Positions 25,737 through 35,132 of a DNA stretch of 64,000 nt are shown one piece after another. The stretch is from an uncultured Chthonomonas sp. (GTDB lineage Bacteria; Armatimonadota; Chthonomonadetes; Chthonomonadales; Chthonomonadaceae), in the NCBI GenBank assembly GCA_903919615.1, contig CAIXIX010000456.1, positions 1 through 64,000 on the forward strand. Direction: 5' to 3'. The first letter of the stretch is position 1. The number at the start of each line of letters is the position of its first letter. Under the pieces are notes generated by a model. The model saw nothing but the letters and a program-made list of their open reading frames with translations. It ran no database searches and was not told where the DNA came from. The position numbers were made by a program, and so were the translations under genes.

Positions 25737-25793
25737 CGGTAGGCGCGTATGTCCGTCCCAAAACCAAAAACCCAAAACCCTAAAACCTGACAC
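25737..25793 (-). repeat. gene-end repeat copy behind the mgtC-like gene
   Basis: In the sense of the mgtC-like gene it reads GTGTCAGGTTTTAGGG, more GGTTTT-type units, then TTTTGGGACGGACATACGCG and CCTACCGGT. It begins about 20 bases after that gene's stop. The same order of elements occurs behind polA (56591-56670) and partly at 37519 and 62812. Confidence 0.65.
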
Positions 25794-25811
25794 CCTTCTT
25801 CCCCGACTACC

Positions 25812-26510
25812 TCAAAGACTTCTTCCTACTGGCGCATCGACGCGCCAATTCGCGCTGCCGAGATCCGCCTTCTGGGCTAAACAGGAGATCATCTGCTCAA
25901 TACGCTCATCGCAGCGTGTTGAAGCTGTCAGGCAGGCTCGAATGCTCACCAGTCCGTCCTTCAGGTTGTCGCTGTTTACGGAATGCAATGACATCTCAGC
26001 TTCCCTGGCATGTTGTATGAGCAGCATTCGAAGCTTGGCGGCATCTCCAGGCACGCAGTTCATATCCAAGTGGTAGTTTGTTTCGCGGTGCTTGAGATCA
26101 GGATGGAACTTATATGCCAGGGGTCGGAAAACAATGTTTATAATTAGAATTCCAAGCGCAGTTATGAGTGCAAACATCGGATGACCGATGCCGGATATCG
26201 TGCCCACAGCCGACGAGCACCAGACCGTTGCGGCGGTGTTCAATCCCCGTACATTGATGCCCTCTTTCAGAATTACGCCCGCGCCGAGAAAGCCTATCCC
26301 AGAGACGATCTGACCGGCAATACGCGCAGGGCCAGTCGGATCATCCGGCACGAGAAAACCCACCATAACATACGTAGCGGCGCCGGCAGCAACGAGGGCA
26401 TTGGTTCTCGTCCCTGCCATGTTCTGCCGCCACTGGCGTTCGAAGCCAATGAGCCCGCCAAGCAGGAGCGCCATGCAGAGTCGCATGGTAAAAGTCTGTA
26501 AGGTCAACAT
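25812..26510 (-). CDS. MgtC/SapB-family membrane protein
   Basis: A 232-residue inner-membrane protein starting at the ATG at 26510 (AAAGGA nine bases upstream); the in-frame extension to 26603 crosses intergenic inverted repeats and is rejected. The first 130 residues carry the MgtC signature in four TM helices: GGLIGFERQWRQNMAGTRTN, QIVSGIGFLGAGVILKEG and VRGLNTAATVWCSSAVG. A soluble C-terminal domain of about 80 residues (ACT-like, YHLDMNCVPGDAAKLRMLLI) follows. MgtC proteins modulate membrane potential and F-ATPase or support Mg-limited growth; the exact role here is unknown. Confidence 0.9.
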   Translation of the reverse strand: MLTLQTFTMRLCMALLLGGLIGFERQWRQNMAGTRTNALVAAGAATYVMVGFLVPDDPTGPARIAGQIVSGIGFLGAGVILKEGINVRGLNTAATVWCSSAVGTISGIGHPMFALITALGILIINIVFRPLAYKFHPDLKHRETNYHLDMNCVPGDAAKLRMLLIQHAREAEMSLHSVNSDNLKDGLVSIRACLTASTRCDERIEQMISCLAQKADLGSANWRVDAPVGRSL

Positions 26511-26827
26511 AGCGCGTTTCCTTTTCGAGAACCAGGCAGGACGCCTGTCGTCCCGGAGCTCACCTAACCCCGCTTGCCAAACGCAAAAGAGGCCGGAGGC
26601 CACAGCTCTTTCATGCTCGTATGCATGAAACGGCAGCGGCTTCCAGCCTCCTAATCAACAGGTGCGCGCTCTAAACGCGCGGCACCATTTGGTTGGGCAA
26701 CAGGAACAGATTATTTCGGAATACGGAAAATCGAAATCTATCGCCTTACGCTGCGGTACTGCGCCAATCCCGGTTTCGCGTACATATTACAAATGCTGGG
26801 TTAGTATATAACTGGAAGTGTAGGTTG
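26511..26827. other. intergenic interval with inverted repeats ahead of mgtC-like gene
   Basis: Minus-sense leader of the mgtC-like gene. It contains GGTGC(C)GCGC/GCGCGCACC, an 8-bp stem TTTCATGC/GCATGAAA enclosed by GGAGGC/GCCTCC, and competing CAGGC/GCCTG and GGACG/CGTCC stems close to the start. The set looks like dispersed repeats but could fold as a leader RNA. GTTAGGTGAGCTCC resembles the first M-box motif, yet the rest of the M-box is absent. Confidence 0.5.
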
Positions 26828-27130
26828 TCAAGATTTCGCTACTGTAGTCGCAACCGTCAACGTCACCCGGACTTTACTGCCTTCATCCAGCTTCTCCGCC
26901 TTGCGGACGCTGGCCCTGATTGGCACGATGTAACGGCCGTCCTTAGGGAATAGCGAAGTCGTCCATTCGGTTTTTCGGATACGTGCGCGTACAGGAATCA
27001 TTCCCCAGCCATAGGTTACAGAACGCGATACCGCTTCCAGGTCCAGACACAGTTCAGGTGGAACCGTCACAAAATACCAGGGCGCCGGGCCCTGCCAGAA
27101 CCAGATATCGCCTTCAAATTCAATGGTCAT
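26828..27130 (-). CDS. DUF1905 domain protein
   Basis: A 100-residue protein matching DUF1905 along its whole length: FEGDIWFWQGPAPWYFVTVP, then GWGMIPVRARIRKTEWTTSL and the end KAEKLDEGSKVRVTLTV. These small beta-barrel cytoplasmic proteins often occur alone or fused to a YdeI-type OmpD-associated domain; their function is unknown. The ATG at 27130 lacks a strong ribosome binding site. It lies 280 bases behind the zinc-ribbon gene on the same strand. Confidence 0.88.
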   Translation of the reverse strand: MTIEFEGDIWFWQGPAPWYFVTVPPELCLDLEAVSRSVTYGWGMIPVRARIRKTEWTTSLFPKDGRYIVPIRASVRKAEKLDEGSKVRVTLTVATTVAKS

Positions 27131-27410
27131 AGCCGTTTATGATACACCTCATCAAACGATTTTCAGAGCATTCAGCGCCGATGGTGCGAATGAAAATAGC
27201 CTCCTACTGCTGTACCCTGGCTTCTCGTCGTGCTCTTGCCGCTCACCTACAACATTCTGTGGGCGCTGAAGCGAACACGGGATCCAAGCAATGGATTATT
27301 GCTCTTGTTGCCACTAAAACGCATTTCTTTGCGGCTTTGCGAAGTTACGTGAGTCTCTTCTCTGGTTGCGGCCAGGTGCTCCGCGCTTTTTAGCCATGAG
27401 AGCTCTGATT

Positions 27411-27980
27411 TCAGATGCCGAACCACCAGATCGGCACGCGCGTTTGCATCAGGTTACACAGTGCGCCGAGATGCTCTTGTCTGCGCATCACGGCGTCGTG
27501 CTCCATCTGGAACTCGCGCAAGGCAGCATTTTGTGCGATTGGGTGTTGAAGCGCCCCGGGCTGAGTGGGGTGCTGAACGAGCGCTATTTTTTGATTGTCT
27601 TCATGGGTTCTCTGAGGTTCGTGGTCCAGCCACCTCTGAAGTTTAGCCAGTTCGTGCTCGAACACCCAACAGCCGCCGCACTTATCACAGGCGTACATCT
27701 GAACGTGCGAGGTGTACTCGTAGTAGTAGGGCGACAAGTGAACGCTGCAGTTAGGGCACTCCAGAGTCACCGATTGCGGAAGTGTGCTTGCGCCATGTTT
27801 GGTTTCTTGAACAACATGATCGTCGAGGGAAGCGATGCCAAGGGGATCGGTGGTGATTACCTTACGCAGTTCTTCCGGGTCGAACCACAGTCCGGAACAC
27901 GTGGGGCAGACGTCCAGGTCTACGCCATGAAAGCTCTCCTGGTTCATTTCGTGTCGACAGCCGGGACAGTGACGTGCCAT
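27411..27980 (-). CDS. TFIIB-type zinc-ribbon protein
   Basis: 189 residues from the ATG at 27980, with AAGGAG six bases upstream; the longer frame to 28136 has no such site. Two zinc ribbons are visible: CPGCRHEMNQ...CPTCSGLWFDPEEL (residues about 4-40) and CPNCSVHLSPYY...CDKCGGCWVFEHEL (about 72-110), each with the WF-E motif of the zf-TFIIB family. The tail is helical and Gln-rich. These proteins are of unknown function, possibly nucleic-acid or protein-folding related. The start region is divergent from the DUF5695 gene. Confidence 0.88.
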   Translation of the reverse strand: MARHCPGCRHEMNQESFHGVDLDVCPTCSGLWFDPEELRKVITTDPLGIASLDDHVVQETKHGASTLPQSVTLECPNCSVHLSPYYYEYTSHVQMYACDKCGGCWVFEHELAKLQRWLDHEPQRTHEDNQKIALVQHPTQPGALQHPIAQNAALREFQMEHDAVMRRQEHLGALCNLMQTRVPIWWFGI

Positions 27981-28117
27981 TAGTCGCTCCTTCAGAATTA
28001 GAGATACGTTGCAATGAACTATTCCGCAATGTTCTGATGATTCCTGTGCACGATGTATTGTGGCAATTGATGCTCTCAAAGCAGGGTTAATACCGAATCG
28101 TGTTAAACAGACCGAGC

Positions 28118-31100
28118 ATGGAGAATTACTTATCAAAAGCCGTGTTCGTGTTTACCTGCCTGTCGATGCTCGGGGCGGGTATCGCCCGGGAAGCCGCTGC
28201 GAAACCACTGCAGGCCGCCGCGCTGCCCGCACCGCTGGTGGAACTGGATGCGCGCGACTCGTCGGCGGGAACAGATGTCTGGATGAACCGGGGCACCCTG
28301 GGTGCTTTCAACAGAATTGGGAAGCCGAAGGCGATCACGATTGCCGGCGCGCAAGCGGTTCAGTTTGACGGCCGGTCTGATGCCTACCTGGGGCCGCGCA
28401 CAAACTCTGACCTTGAGGGCCGCCATCCGCGAACGATCGAGGTGTGGGTCTACAACCCAGCCGTCGATTCCGGCGAAGAAACGATGGTGTCGTGGGGCAA
28501 TCGCGGCGGTGCTGCCGGATCGATGCTCGCGTTCGGCTATGGGGCGAGCGGCGGTTATGGCGCCGCGACCCACTGGGCGGACGACCTTGGCTGGGATGGA
28601 GTGCCCCAGCCCGGTCAGTGGCATCACCTGGTTTACACTTATAATGGCGTAACTGCTAAGATCTACCAGGACGCGGCCGAAAAGAATAGTCGTGACACGA
28701 CATTGAACACCGAGCCGACCACCATCAGCCTTGCGGCTGAAGCCGGCGCCGATGGCAAGCTGCAATTCACGAATGAGTATGACCACACGCAGCAGGCTGG
28801 CTCGCTCAGCCTCGCCACGGTCCGCATCTTCGGCACGGCTCTAACTCAGAAGCAGATTGAGGCCGAGTTCAACCGAGATGCCGCACGATTTGCCGCAAAG
28901 AAACTTCCGTTCCCCGGCGCACTCCTGGACGACGGCTTCAACACAGTATCCGCAGGCGGACTAAGGCTTTCGTTGGTAAGGGCGACACAGTCGCCCGCAA
29001 GCCTGGTGCCAACGGGCGACACCTTCGATTTTCTGCCCTCAGACAGTCTGAAGCGCCGCATGAGCGACCGCTGCGTACACCTCGGAGATGTCACCATCAG
29101 GGTGCGAACACCCCACGGCGATTGGATGAACCTCAACTCGTCGACGCACCGCATGCGGTTAGCGCCGATCAAGCTTGCGGGTGCGCTTGCAGCGTGTGAT
29201 CTGACGCCATCTCTCGGTAAGGCCAGCCCTTTGCAGGTAATTCGAGAGTGGCGGAAAGAGGGCAATGAGCTTGTGCTTCGCTACCGGCTGCGCAACAGAT
29301 CCAACACCTTTATTGAGGTTGGCGCCTTCGGCGCAGCAATGGCCTTTAACAACCTCCTGAGCGGCCGCCGCATCGAAGAGGCGTATGCAAAGTGCTCCTT
29401 CGCAGACCCCGCGATCAACGGACCGGCTGGATATCTGCAGGTGACGCGGCTCAAAGGGGTCGGTTCTGCGCTGCTGGTTTTGCCCGAGCGCGGGACGTCC
29501 TTCGAGGCATACAGGCAGTTAAAAGAGGACCCGACTCCGCGCGACGTTACCTTCGAGGGCTTTTATGAATGGATGACAAACACTGCGGCATATGCAGGTG
29601 GCGAGTGGAAAGGCGTAAACCCGTGGTGTTCTCCTTCGTCGTTTACGCTTCGTCCCGGAGAAACTGCAATTCGTGGGTTCCGATTTGTTCTGGCGCCGAA
29701 CATTCGCAACATAGAAACGACTCTGCTGGCGCATAAACAGCCTGTGGCTGTTGGTATACCCGGTTACCAGGTCGCGACCGATGCCCCTGCTCGATTGTTT
29801 CTGCACGTTGGATCCGGCATCAAGTCGGATGTGAGGCTCAAGATAGAGCCATCTGGCGCACTTTCTGCCACGAAAAGCAGCGTTACACCGCATGGATGGA
29901 TCGGGTTCACCATTACCGGAAAGCAGCCTGGACGATGCCGCGTTACGGCAATCTATGCGGATGGGATGCGGCAGGAGATCTCGTACAACGTAATCAGGCC
30001 CGAGCGGGATCTGGTTGCCAGACTGGGGCGATTTCATTCTGAGAAGCAATGGTTCACGGATGAGAGTGACCCGTTTGGTCGTGCTTACTCGTTTATGCCT
30101 GTTGATCGCGATACCGGAAAGATGGTACTGCAGCATTCGCACACCTGGATGTCTGGCCTGAGCGATGAGATGGGCGCCGGTCCTTCTGTTGCCATGGCGA
30201 TGAAGAACCTTGAACAGCCCGATGCGGCTGAGATCGAGAAACTCGAGAAGTACGTAGATACAGCGCTATGGGGGCGGCTGCAGTATCCGGATTACGGGGT
30301 GCGAGCCAGCCTTTTCTATTACCAACCGAACCTGTTGCCTCCCGGCTACTACACGATTCGAGGCGGATGGGACAAGGCCCGCACCGAAACAACCTGGCGC
30401 GCCTTCAACTACCCACACGTTGCGGCGGTGTATTGGGCTCTGTACAGGTTAGCTCGAGACCATCAGGGCCTTGTGAAGGCTCACTCATGGCGATGGTACC
30501 TAATTCAAGCTGCTGAAACCGGCATCGCCATGTACTCCAAGAGCGGCGGCGAGGGCGGTCTTGGGCAGTTTGGTTTGATGGTCGGAAGCGTCTTCCCAGA
30601 GATCCTGGAGGATCTAAAGCGTGAGAACCTCCGGAACGAGACAGTCCGATTTGCCTCGATAATGCGCGAGCGCTCAAACGGCTGGCGAGCGAAACAGTAC
30701 CCTTTCGGCAGTGAGATGCCCTGGGACTCCACCGGACAGGAAGAGATCTACTCCTGGTGCCGTTACTTCGGCTACACCGAAAAGGCCGATGTAACCCTGA
30801 ATGCCATCCTTGGGTATATGCCGACGGTGCCCAACTGGGCCTATAATGGGGCGGCAAGACGTTATTTCGATGCACCCGTAAATGGGACGCGATGGCCGGA
30901 GATAGGGAGAATGACCAACCACTACGGGTCCACACTCAACGCAATACCGGTGATCGCCGCCATTCAGGACAATCCCGAGGATCTCTATCTGATGCGTGTC
31001 GGCTATGCGGGCATGGACCAGATTATGTCCAACATCGATAAAAACGGGCATGGCTCCTACGGATTTGATGCCAACCCGGCGATATTGCAGTTCGACCCGT

Positions 31101-31522
31101 ATACTGCGGATTTTGGAGTGGCTTTCTACGGCTATGCCAGATGTGCGGGATCGTACGCCTTCAAGAGCCCCGAATTCGGTTGGCTTGGGTTCGGCGCGGA
31201 GGTGACAGCAAAAGCAGGCAGCGTTACGATCCAACCACATGACGGATTGCGAAAACGGGTATGGATCGCTCCGGCAAAGCTGTTGATCGTGCTGCATGCG
31301 GGCTCTGTTGCGAAAGTGGTCTACTCAACAAGCAAGGAAGAGGTACAGCTGACGCTGGAGCCAGCGTCCGACGGCACCGATTTAGCGCGTGTGCGGCTGC
31401 CCTCCAACTGGATGTGCACTAGGCCAGGAACTATGGACGCGCAATCGGCAGAGCGGGGCGATTATGTGGTGAAGTTGGGCGTGGCGCCAGTTACAGTGAG
31501 GATGATTCAGATTCGGCGATGA
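28118..31522 (+). CDS. secreted LamG/DUF5695 protein
   Basis: A large exported protein (1134 residues from the ATG at 28118; a GTG at 28100 is the alternative). After a signal peptide (AVFVFTCLSMLGAGIAREAA), residues about 45-235 form a concanavalin/LamG-like lectin domain (RTIEVWVYNPAVDSGEETMV, GQWHHLVYTYNGVTAKIYQD, ATVRIFGTALTQKQIEAEFN). The rest matches DUF5695, a predicted alpha/alpha-toroid glycan-active domain with a long beta-sandwich in front (WTDES-like and SSWGRLQYPDYGVRAS-like stretches, MPWDSTGQEEIYSWCRYFGY). It is likely a periplasmic or surface polysaccharide-degrading protein. Enzymatic activity of the family is not known to me. The GH36-like gene follows on the same strand. 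Confidence 0.85.
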   Translation: MENYLSKAVFVFTCLSMLGAGIAREAAAKPLQAAALPAPLVELDARDSSAGTDVWMNRGTLGAFNRIGKPKAITIAGAQAVQFDGRSDAYLGPRTNSDLEGRHPRTIEVWVYNPAVDSGEETMVSWGNRGGAAGSMLAFGYGASGGYGAATHWADDLGWDGVPQPGQWHHLVYTYNGVTAKIYQDAAEKNSRDTTLNTEPTTISLAAEAGADGKLQFTNEYDHTQQAGSLSLATVRIFGTALTQKQIEAEFNRDAARFAAKKLPFPGALLDDGFNTVSAGGLRLSLVRATQSPASLVPTGDTFDFLPSDSLKRRMSDRCVHLGDVTIRVRTPHGDWMNLNSSTHRMRLAPIKLAGALAACDLTPSLGKASPLQVIREWRKEGNELVLRYRLRNRSNTFIEVGAFGAAMAFNNLLSGRRIEEAYAKCSFADPAINGPAGYLQVTRLKGVGSALLVLPERGTSFEAYRQLKEDPTPRDVTFEGFYEWMTNTAAYAGGEWKGVNPWCSPSSFTLRPGETAIRGFRFVLAPNIRNIETTLLAHKQPVAVGIPGYQVATDAPARLFLHVGSGIKSDVRLKIEPSGALSATKSSVTPHGWIGFTITGKQPGRCRVTAIYADGMRQEISYNVIRPERDLVARLGRFHSEKQWFTDESDPFGRAYSFMPVDRDTGKMVLQHSHTWMSGLSDEMGAGPSVAMAMKNLEQPDAAEIEKLEKYVDTALWGRLQYPDYGVRASLFYYQPNLLPPGYYTIRGGWDKARTETTWRAFNYPHVAAVYWALYRLARDHQGLVKAHSWRWYLIQAAETGIAMYSKSGGEGGLGQFGLMVGSVFPEILEDLKRENLRNETVRFASIMRERSNGWRAKQYPFGSEMPWDSTGQEEIYSWCRYFGYTEKADVTLNAILGYMPTVPNWAYNGAARRYFDAPVNGTRWPEIGRMTNHYGSTLNAIPVIAAIQDNPEDLYLMRVGYAGMDQIMSNIDKNGHGSYGFDANPAILQFDPYTADFGVAFYGYARCAGSYAFKSPEFGWLGFGAEVTAKAGSVTIQPHDGLRKRVWIAPAKLLIVLHAGSVAKVVYSTSKEEVQLTLEPASDGTDLARVRLPSNWMCTRPGTMDAQSAERGDYVVKLGVAPVTVRMIQIRR

Positions 31523-31569
31523 GTTAGTTGGGTAGTAAGTTAGTATGGGAGTGAGTTAGTGAGTTTGGG
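31523..31569 (+). repeat. post-stop GTTAGTGAG-type simple repeat
   Basis: Directly behind the DUF5695 stop the sequence runs GTTAGTTGGGTAGTAAGTTA and then GTGAGTTAGTGAGTTTGGG, a degenerate G/T/A repeat of 7-8 bases. A similar tract follows the DUF6785 gene at 45047. The degenerate 9-bp array starts right after it. Confidence 0.6.
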
Positions 31570-31572
31570 ACT

Positions 31573-31608
31573 GTCTGGTGGTACGACGTGTAAGACAATT
31601 ACGACCAG
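31573..31608 (-). repeat. second degenerate 9-bp array (CTGGTCGTA type)
   Basis: Minus-strand units CTGGTCGTA, ATTGTCTTA, CACGTCGTA and CCACCAGAC. The first three match three units of the array at 1090-1151 at 23 of 27 positions. Confidence 0.6.
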
Positions 31609-31782
31609 CAATGTAATCGAAACGGCAAAGTAATTAACAGAGGGTATGCTGCCGCAAACGTCTAAACTGCCAATAATTCGCTCCTGCCATAGCCCAAATT
31701 GTTCACGAGCATCAAAATACAACGCGCAGCAAATCGCGCGACTGCCATGCGGGCTGTGTGATCGCAGGAGAAGGACAAGATT

Positions 31783-33750
31783 GTGAACTTCATATCATCC
31801 TTTGCCTTTACACTGGCCGGGCTGGCTGCTGGCCTTGCGACCGCGGTTCATGCTGCTGAACCGCCCACTCCACGTTCGCCGCATAAATGGACGCTCTCCA
31901 CAGACGACACAGCGCTTGCGATCGAGGCAGACCAGCATACAATTCGGATCACTGCGTTGCGCAGCCGAACCGCCCGCTGGAACTGGATTAAGACGCCTGC
32001 TTCCGTACCGCTCCCAGCTTTGGAGATCGAGGGAAAGCGTAAGGATCTGAATTGGGACTTTCAGGGCGCCGAACAAGACAGGACGCATGGTGTAAAAATC
32101 ACGCTCCGCTACACTTGCCAGGACCCTGCTTTAACTCTGGTATCGACCTGGGAGGCGAGACCCGGACCCGGACCCGTCGAGAACCGAGTGAGCATTGTAA
32201 ACGGATCTGGAAAGGCAGTAACCTTTAGCGCTGCCGATGCGGCCGCCCTTGCAATGACCTCCGATTATCCGGTTACGCTGCACAGAGCCGACAAGACGAA
32301 TGTCGGCGAAGGTAAGGTTCACGAGGATCTGCTCGCACCGAGCGCGCATATCCGCACCGGCTCCGGCGAGATACCGTTAGCTCTGCTGCAGGCAGGACCA
32401 CGGCATGGCGTCTACTTTGGGTTCGAGTGGGAGCTTGGCGGCTTTGATGTTGCGACCCAACAGGATCCGAAGCAGATCGGTGTCCGTGTTCAGCCCATAA
32501 CGGAGACAGTGGTTCGATCCAGTGGCGAGACCTTCGAAGTACCTGCCGTTTACTACGGCGCCTATACAGGCGACCTTGATGATGGCGCAAACCGCTTCAA
32601 GCGCTGGTTCTGGAACTACAAGATCACACGATCGCTGCACGATAACTTCGGTGAGCCCTGGGTCGAGGTCTGCATGCAGGAGATTGGCGGCACCGGCGCG
32701 ACTAGCATTACGGGTGCGACCCCGCAGAGCGTTTACGACCGGCTGGCATCAACAGGCGCCGAATGCGTTAAGATGGATTTCTGGGATGGATCCGGCAAGT
32801 GCTGGTACACAGATCGCGATTGGATGTACCATCCGGAAAACTGGCTAAACGGGTTCGACTTCGCCAAGAAGGCGCACGCTGCAGGTTTAAAGGCATCGCT
32901 CTACATGGGCGGAACTTACAAAGACGGCGACCTCACAACCACCGCAGATCGCGATGCGGAGTTGAATGCCGTGCAGTACCGATACGATCAGGGCTGGTTC
33001 GATATCTGGCGCACGGACCTCTATACCGCCCCGAAAGAGCCAATACCTCAGACCTACCAGGGAGTAACAAACTTTCTGCACATTCAGGATGCTTTGATTG
33101 GCAGCAGACCGGGATACCGATATGAGAACTGCTGCAATGGCGGCAAGTACAAAGGGTTCGCGATCTGTAGGCGCATGACGTTCTGCACCATGAACGACGT
33201 GGATAGCACCGCATGGAAAACGAGGACCACCTACTACTCGAATACATTCGGCATCAACCCTGTTCAGCTCAAATCCGACCTTGGCCCGGCGGAAACCGCG
33301 TATGACCTGCGCACAGACATGCTCGGATCCATCCTCACCTGGGCTGCGGATAACCCTGTGTACAGACAGCATATCGCTCTATACAAGTCCCGACAGAGAC
33401 CGATCCTGCGCGGCTGCAACGTATATCACATTCTGCCCATGGCGGATGGCGCCAACTGGGATGGGATGGAGTTTTACAATTCGGACATCGACCAGGGGTC
33501 TGTATTCCTCTTCAAACCATCATCACACGCTACCGATGGTGACACAAAGACAATCAAGCTCAAAGGTCTGACCCCCAGGGCGAAGTATAAACTCACCTTT
33601 CAGGATAGGACGAGTTTAAATTGCGTTAAATCCGGATTGGAGCTGATGCAGAACGGGATAACGGTTTCGGGCATGACGGGAGAAAATGCATCCGAGATTA
33701 TTTGGATTTCGGGGCCGCGGGGGAGGATTGGTAATGGGGTAATGCGGTAA
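31783..33750 (+). CDS. secreted GH36-like glycosidase (alpha-galactosidase superfamily)
   Basis: A 655-residue exported enzyme starting at GTG 31783 behind AGGAGAAGGA. Signal peptide FAFTLAGLAAGLATAVHAAE; an N-terminal beta-sandwich to about residue 290; then a TIM barrel with ECVKMDFWDG, GLKASLYMGGTYKDGD, GWFDIWRTDLYTA (D412, candidate nucleophile), YRYENCCNGGKYKGF (resembling the ESCSSGG region of GH36) and MNDVDSTAW (candidate acid/base D472 or D474). This layout fits clan GH-D, GH36/GH27-like. The last residues IGNGVMR are encoded by a GGTAATG-type repeat that continues past the stop. Substrate unknown; alpha-galactosides are likely. Confidence 0.85.
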   Translation: MNFISSFAFTLAGLAAGLATAVHAAEPPTPRSPHKWTLSTDDTALAIEADQHTIRITALRSRTARWNWIKTPASVPLPALEIEGKRKDLNWDFQGAEQDRTHGVKITLRYTCQDPALTLVSTWEARPGPGPVENRVSIVNGSGKAVTFSAADAAALAMTSDYPVTLHRADKTNVGEGKVHEDLLAPSAHIRTGSGEIPLALLQAGPRHGVYFGFEWELGGFDVATQQDPKQIGVRVQPITETVVRSSGETFEVPAVYYGAYTGDLDDGANRFKRWFWNYKITRSLHDNFGEPWVEVCMQEIGGTGATSITGATPQSVYDRLASTGAECVKMDFWDGSGKCWYTDRDWMYHPENWLNGFDFAKKAHAAGLKASLYMGGTYKDGDLTTTADRDAELNAVQYRYDQGWFDIWRTDLYTAPKEPIPQTYQGVTNFLHIQDALIGSRPGYRYENCCNGGKYKGFAICRRMTFCTMNDVDSTAWKTRTTYYSNTFGINPVQLKSDLGPAETAYDLRTDMLGSILTWAADNPVYRQHIALYKSRQRPILRGCNVYHILPMADGANWDGMEFYNSDIDQGSVFLFKPSSHATDGDTKTIKLKGLTPRAKYKLTFQDRTSLNCVKSGLELMQNGITVSGMTGENASEIIWISGPRGRIGNGVMR

Positions 33751-33760
33751 ATGGGTAATT
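33727..33760 (+). repeat. GGTAATG-type repeat crossing the GH36-like stop codon
   Basis: Four imperfect units of GGTAATG (about 33729-33758) run through the last codons and the TAA of the GH36-like gene. Related tracts occur at 37461-37482 and 53556-53575. Confidence 0.6.
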
Positions 33761-33854
33761 TGGCTCCTGCCTGATGGTGGCGAGGTACGAGGACGTATAC
33801 GACGGATATTAGGCGCCGGAGATCTACAGGCTTTCTATCCGACTTCTCTGTCCT

Positions 33855-35132
33855 TTAGTCCTTCTTTACGGGCGCTGCAGGCATTGTTGGGGACAGGGGC
33901 ACGCCGCGATGGAAGGCTTTCGTTATCTCGCCGGCGAGTCGGAGATACCAGTCTGATGGGAGCTCGGCGCCGTCTGCATCTAGAGTTAACCAAAATCCCT
34001 GGTCAGGCGCATCGCTACGATGCGGCGCGGCTTTAAACATCGCTGTGCCCTCGTTGACTTCGTCGTACATCGCGATTTTCAAAAGTCGCACTCCTGCCGC
34101 TCGAGCATTTACTGCTTGTCTCCACAGAAACTCACCCTTGAGGCGCGGGATCTGGTTCTGAGGCGATTGCGCGTTCAAATTGTGCCACGAAAATCCGGGG
34201 AATATGACAGGCATGTAGAGCTGGTTATTCGCCGTCGTGAGCGCAAGATCGGGAACGATCTGCTCCCCCTTCCATCTCTCCACTCCCGCCAGATCGCCGT
34301 AGCGACCGACATTCCAGGGCTGAACGACATCCATTGCCTTGTACACTTCAGCCCATTCTGGGTTTGGATTGGCATCGCGTGTGCGGCTGCGCCAGAAGGC
34401 AGGCGTGCCGCCGATATAGGCAGCGCCGCCAGTGGTTTGAAACCAACGGATTAGCTGGATGGCAGCATTCGTATCGGAAGGCGGATGGCTTCGATCACTG
34501 AGGCCCATTCCCCACACTGAAACGACAGGCTTACCCTTGTGCCGTTGGTAACGTGAGCTCGAAGTGATGTGCAGATCGTTTACCAGGTAGTTCCAATCCG
34601 CCTGTAAAGTGCCTGCCATTGAATCCGAGTTGGCTCCGCTGATATCATATTCGATGGCAAACGTCCTGCCAGTCCTCTCCGCTGCCGCAATGATATTCTT
34701 CAGAACGCCATCGCCCTGCGCCTTGCTGCCTGGGATATCGCTCAGAAATCTCTGCACGAGTACCCCGTCCAGGCCGTACTGCCTCATCCATTCAAAATGC
34801 TTCATCACGACGTTCTTGTTGAATGCCGAGAACAGATAGGCAGGCTTATTTGCAATGGTCTCGCCAGGTATGGGGCACAGATCCTTAGGATCAAACTCGC
34901 TCAGGTCTGGATATAGATCGACGGTCATCGTTTCCGGCGAGGGGGCGGCACCGCGAGACCAGTGGCTCCATCCGACACCCGATCCATCGTTGGGAGTTCG
35001 AAACCAGCCCTGATAACCGAACAGAACCTTACCATCCAGAGTCGATGAGTCCACGGTGTTCTGAGCACCGGCTTTAGCAGATAGCAGAGATACCATGAGA
35101 ACAGCGATCAGCAGCGATGCCATTAGCTTCAT
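33855..35132 (-). CDS. secreted glycoside hydrolase, GH71/99-like
   Basis: A 425-residue exported protein with a clear signal peptide (MKLMASLLIAVLMVSLLSAK). The fold signature is that of GH99/GH71-like TIM-barrel enzymes: LFGYQGWFRTPNDGSGVGWS at the start, YGLDGVLVQRFLSD, RTFAIEYDISGA, GKPVVSVWGMGLSD and YDEVNEGTAMFKA towards the end, holding the likely catalytic acids. Related enzymes cut alpha-mannosides or xylan side chains; the substrate here is unknown. It is convergent with the GH36-like gene and divergent from the P-type ATPase, inside a carbohydrate-degradation region. Confidence 0.82.
   Translation of the reverse strand: MKLMASLLIAVLMVSLLSAKAGAQNTVDSSTLDGKVLFGYQGWFRTPNDGSGVGWSHWSRGAAPSPETMTVDLYPDLSEFDPKDLCPIPGETIANKPAYLFSAFNKNVVMKHFEWMRQYGLDGVLVQRFLSDIPGSKAQGDGVLKNIIAAAERTGRTFAIEYDISGANSDSMAGTLQADWNYLVNDLHITSSSRYQRHKGKPVVSVWGMGLSDRSHPPSDTNAAIQLIRWFQTTGGAAYIGGTPAFWRSRTRDANPNPEWAEVYKAMDVVQPWNVGRYGDLAGVERWKGEQIVPDLALTTANNQLYMPVIFPGFSWHNLNAQSPQNQIPRLKGEFLWRQAVNARAAGVRLLKIAMYDEVNEGTAMFKAAPHRSDAPDQGFWLTLDADGAELPSDWYLRLAGEITKAFHRGVPLSPTMPAAPVKKD

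Larger units (their letters stand above)
25347..25811. other. intergenic interval with two strong inverted repeats
   Basis: About 465 bases between the convergent RND and mgtC-like genes. It holds a 15-bp inverted repeat (25433-25447 with 25471-25485, one G:T pair) and an 8-bp one (CCAGGAAA / TTTCCTGG near 25488-25517), then a copy of the gene-end repeat at 25737-25793. No credible gene; the frame at 25315-25593 translates the hairpins. Confidence 0.6.

Noticed and set aside
26511-26827. Possible M-box Mg riboswitch ahead of the mgtC-like gene
   Set aside because: GTTAGGTGAGCTCC resembles the first M-box segment, but it lies only about 70 bases before the start codon and the other conserved M-box blocks are absent; the interval looks like dispersed inverted repeats.
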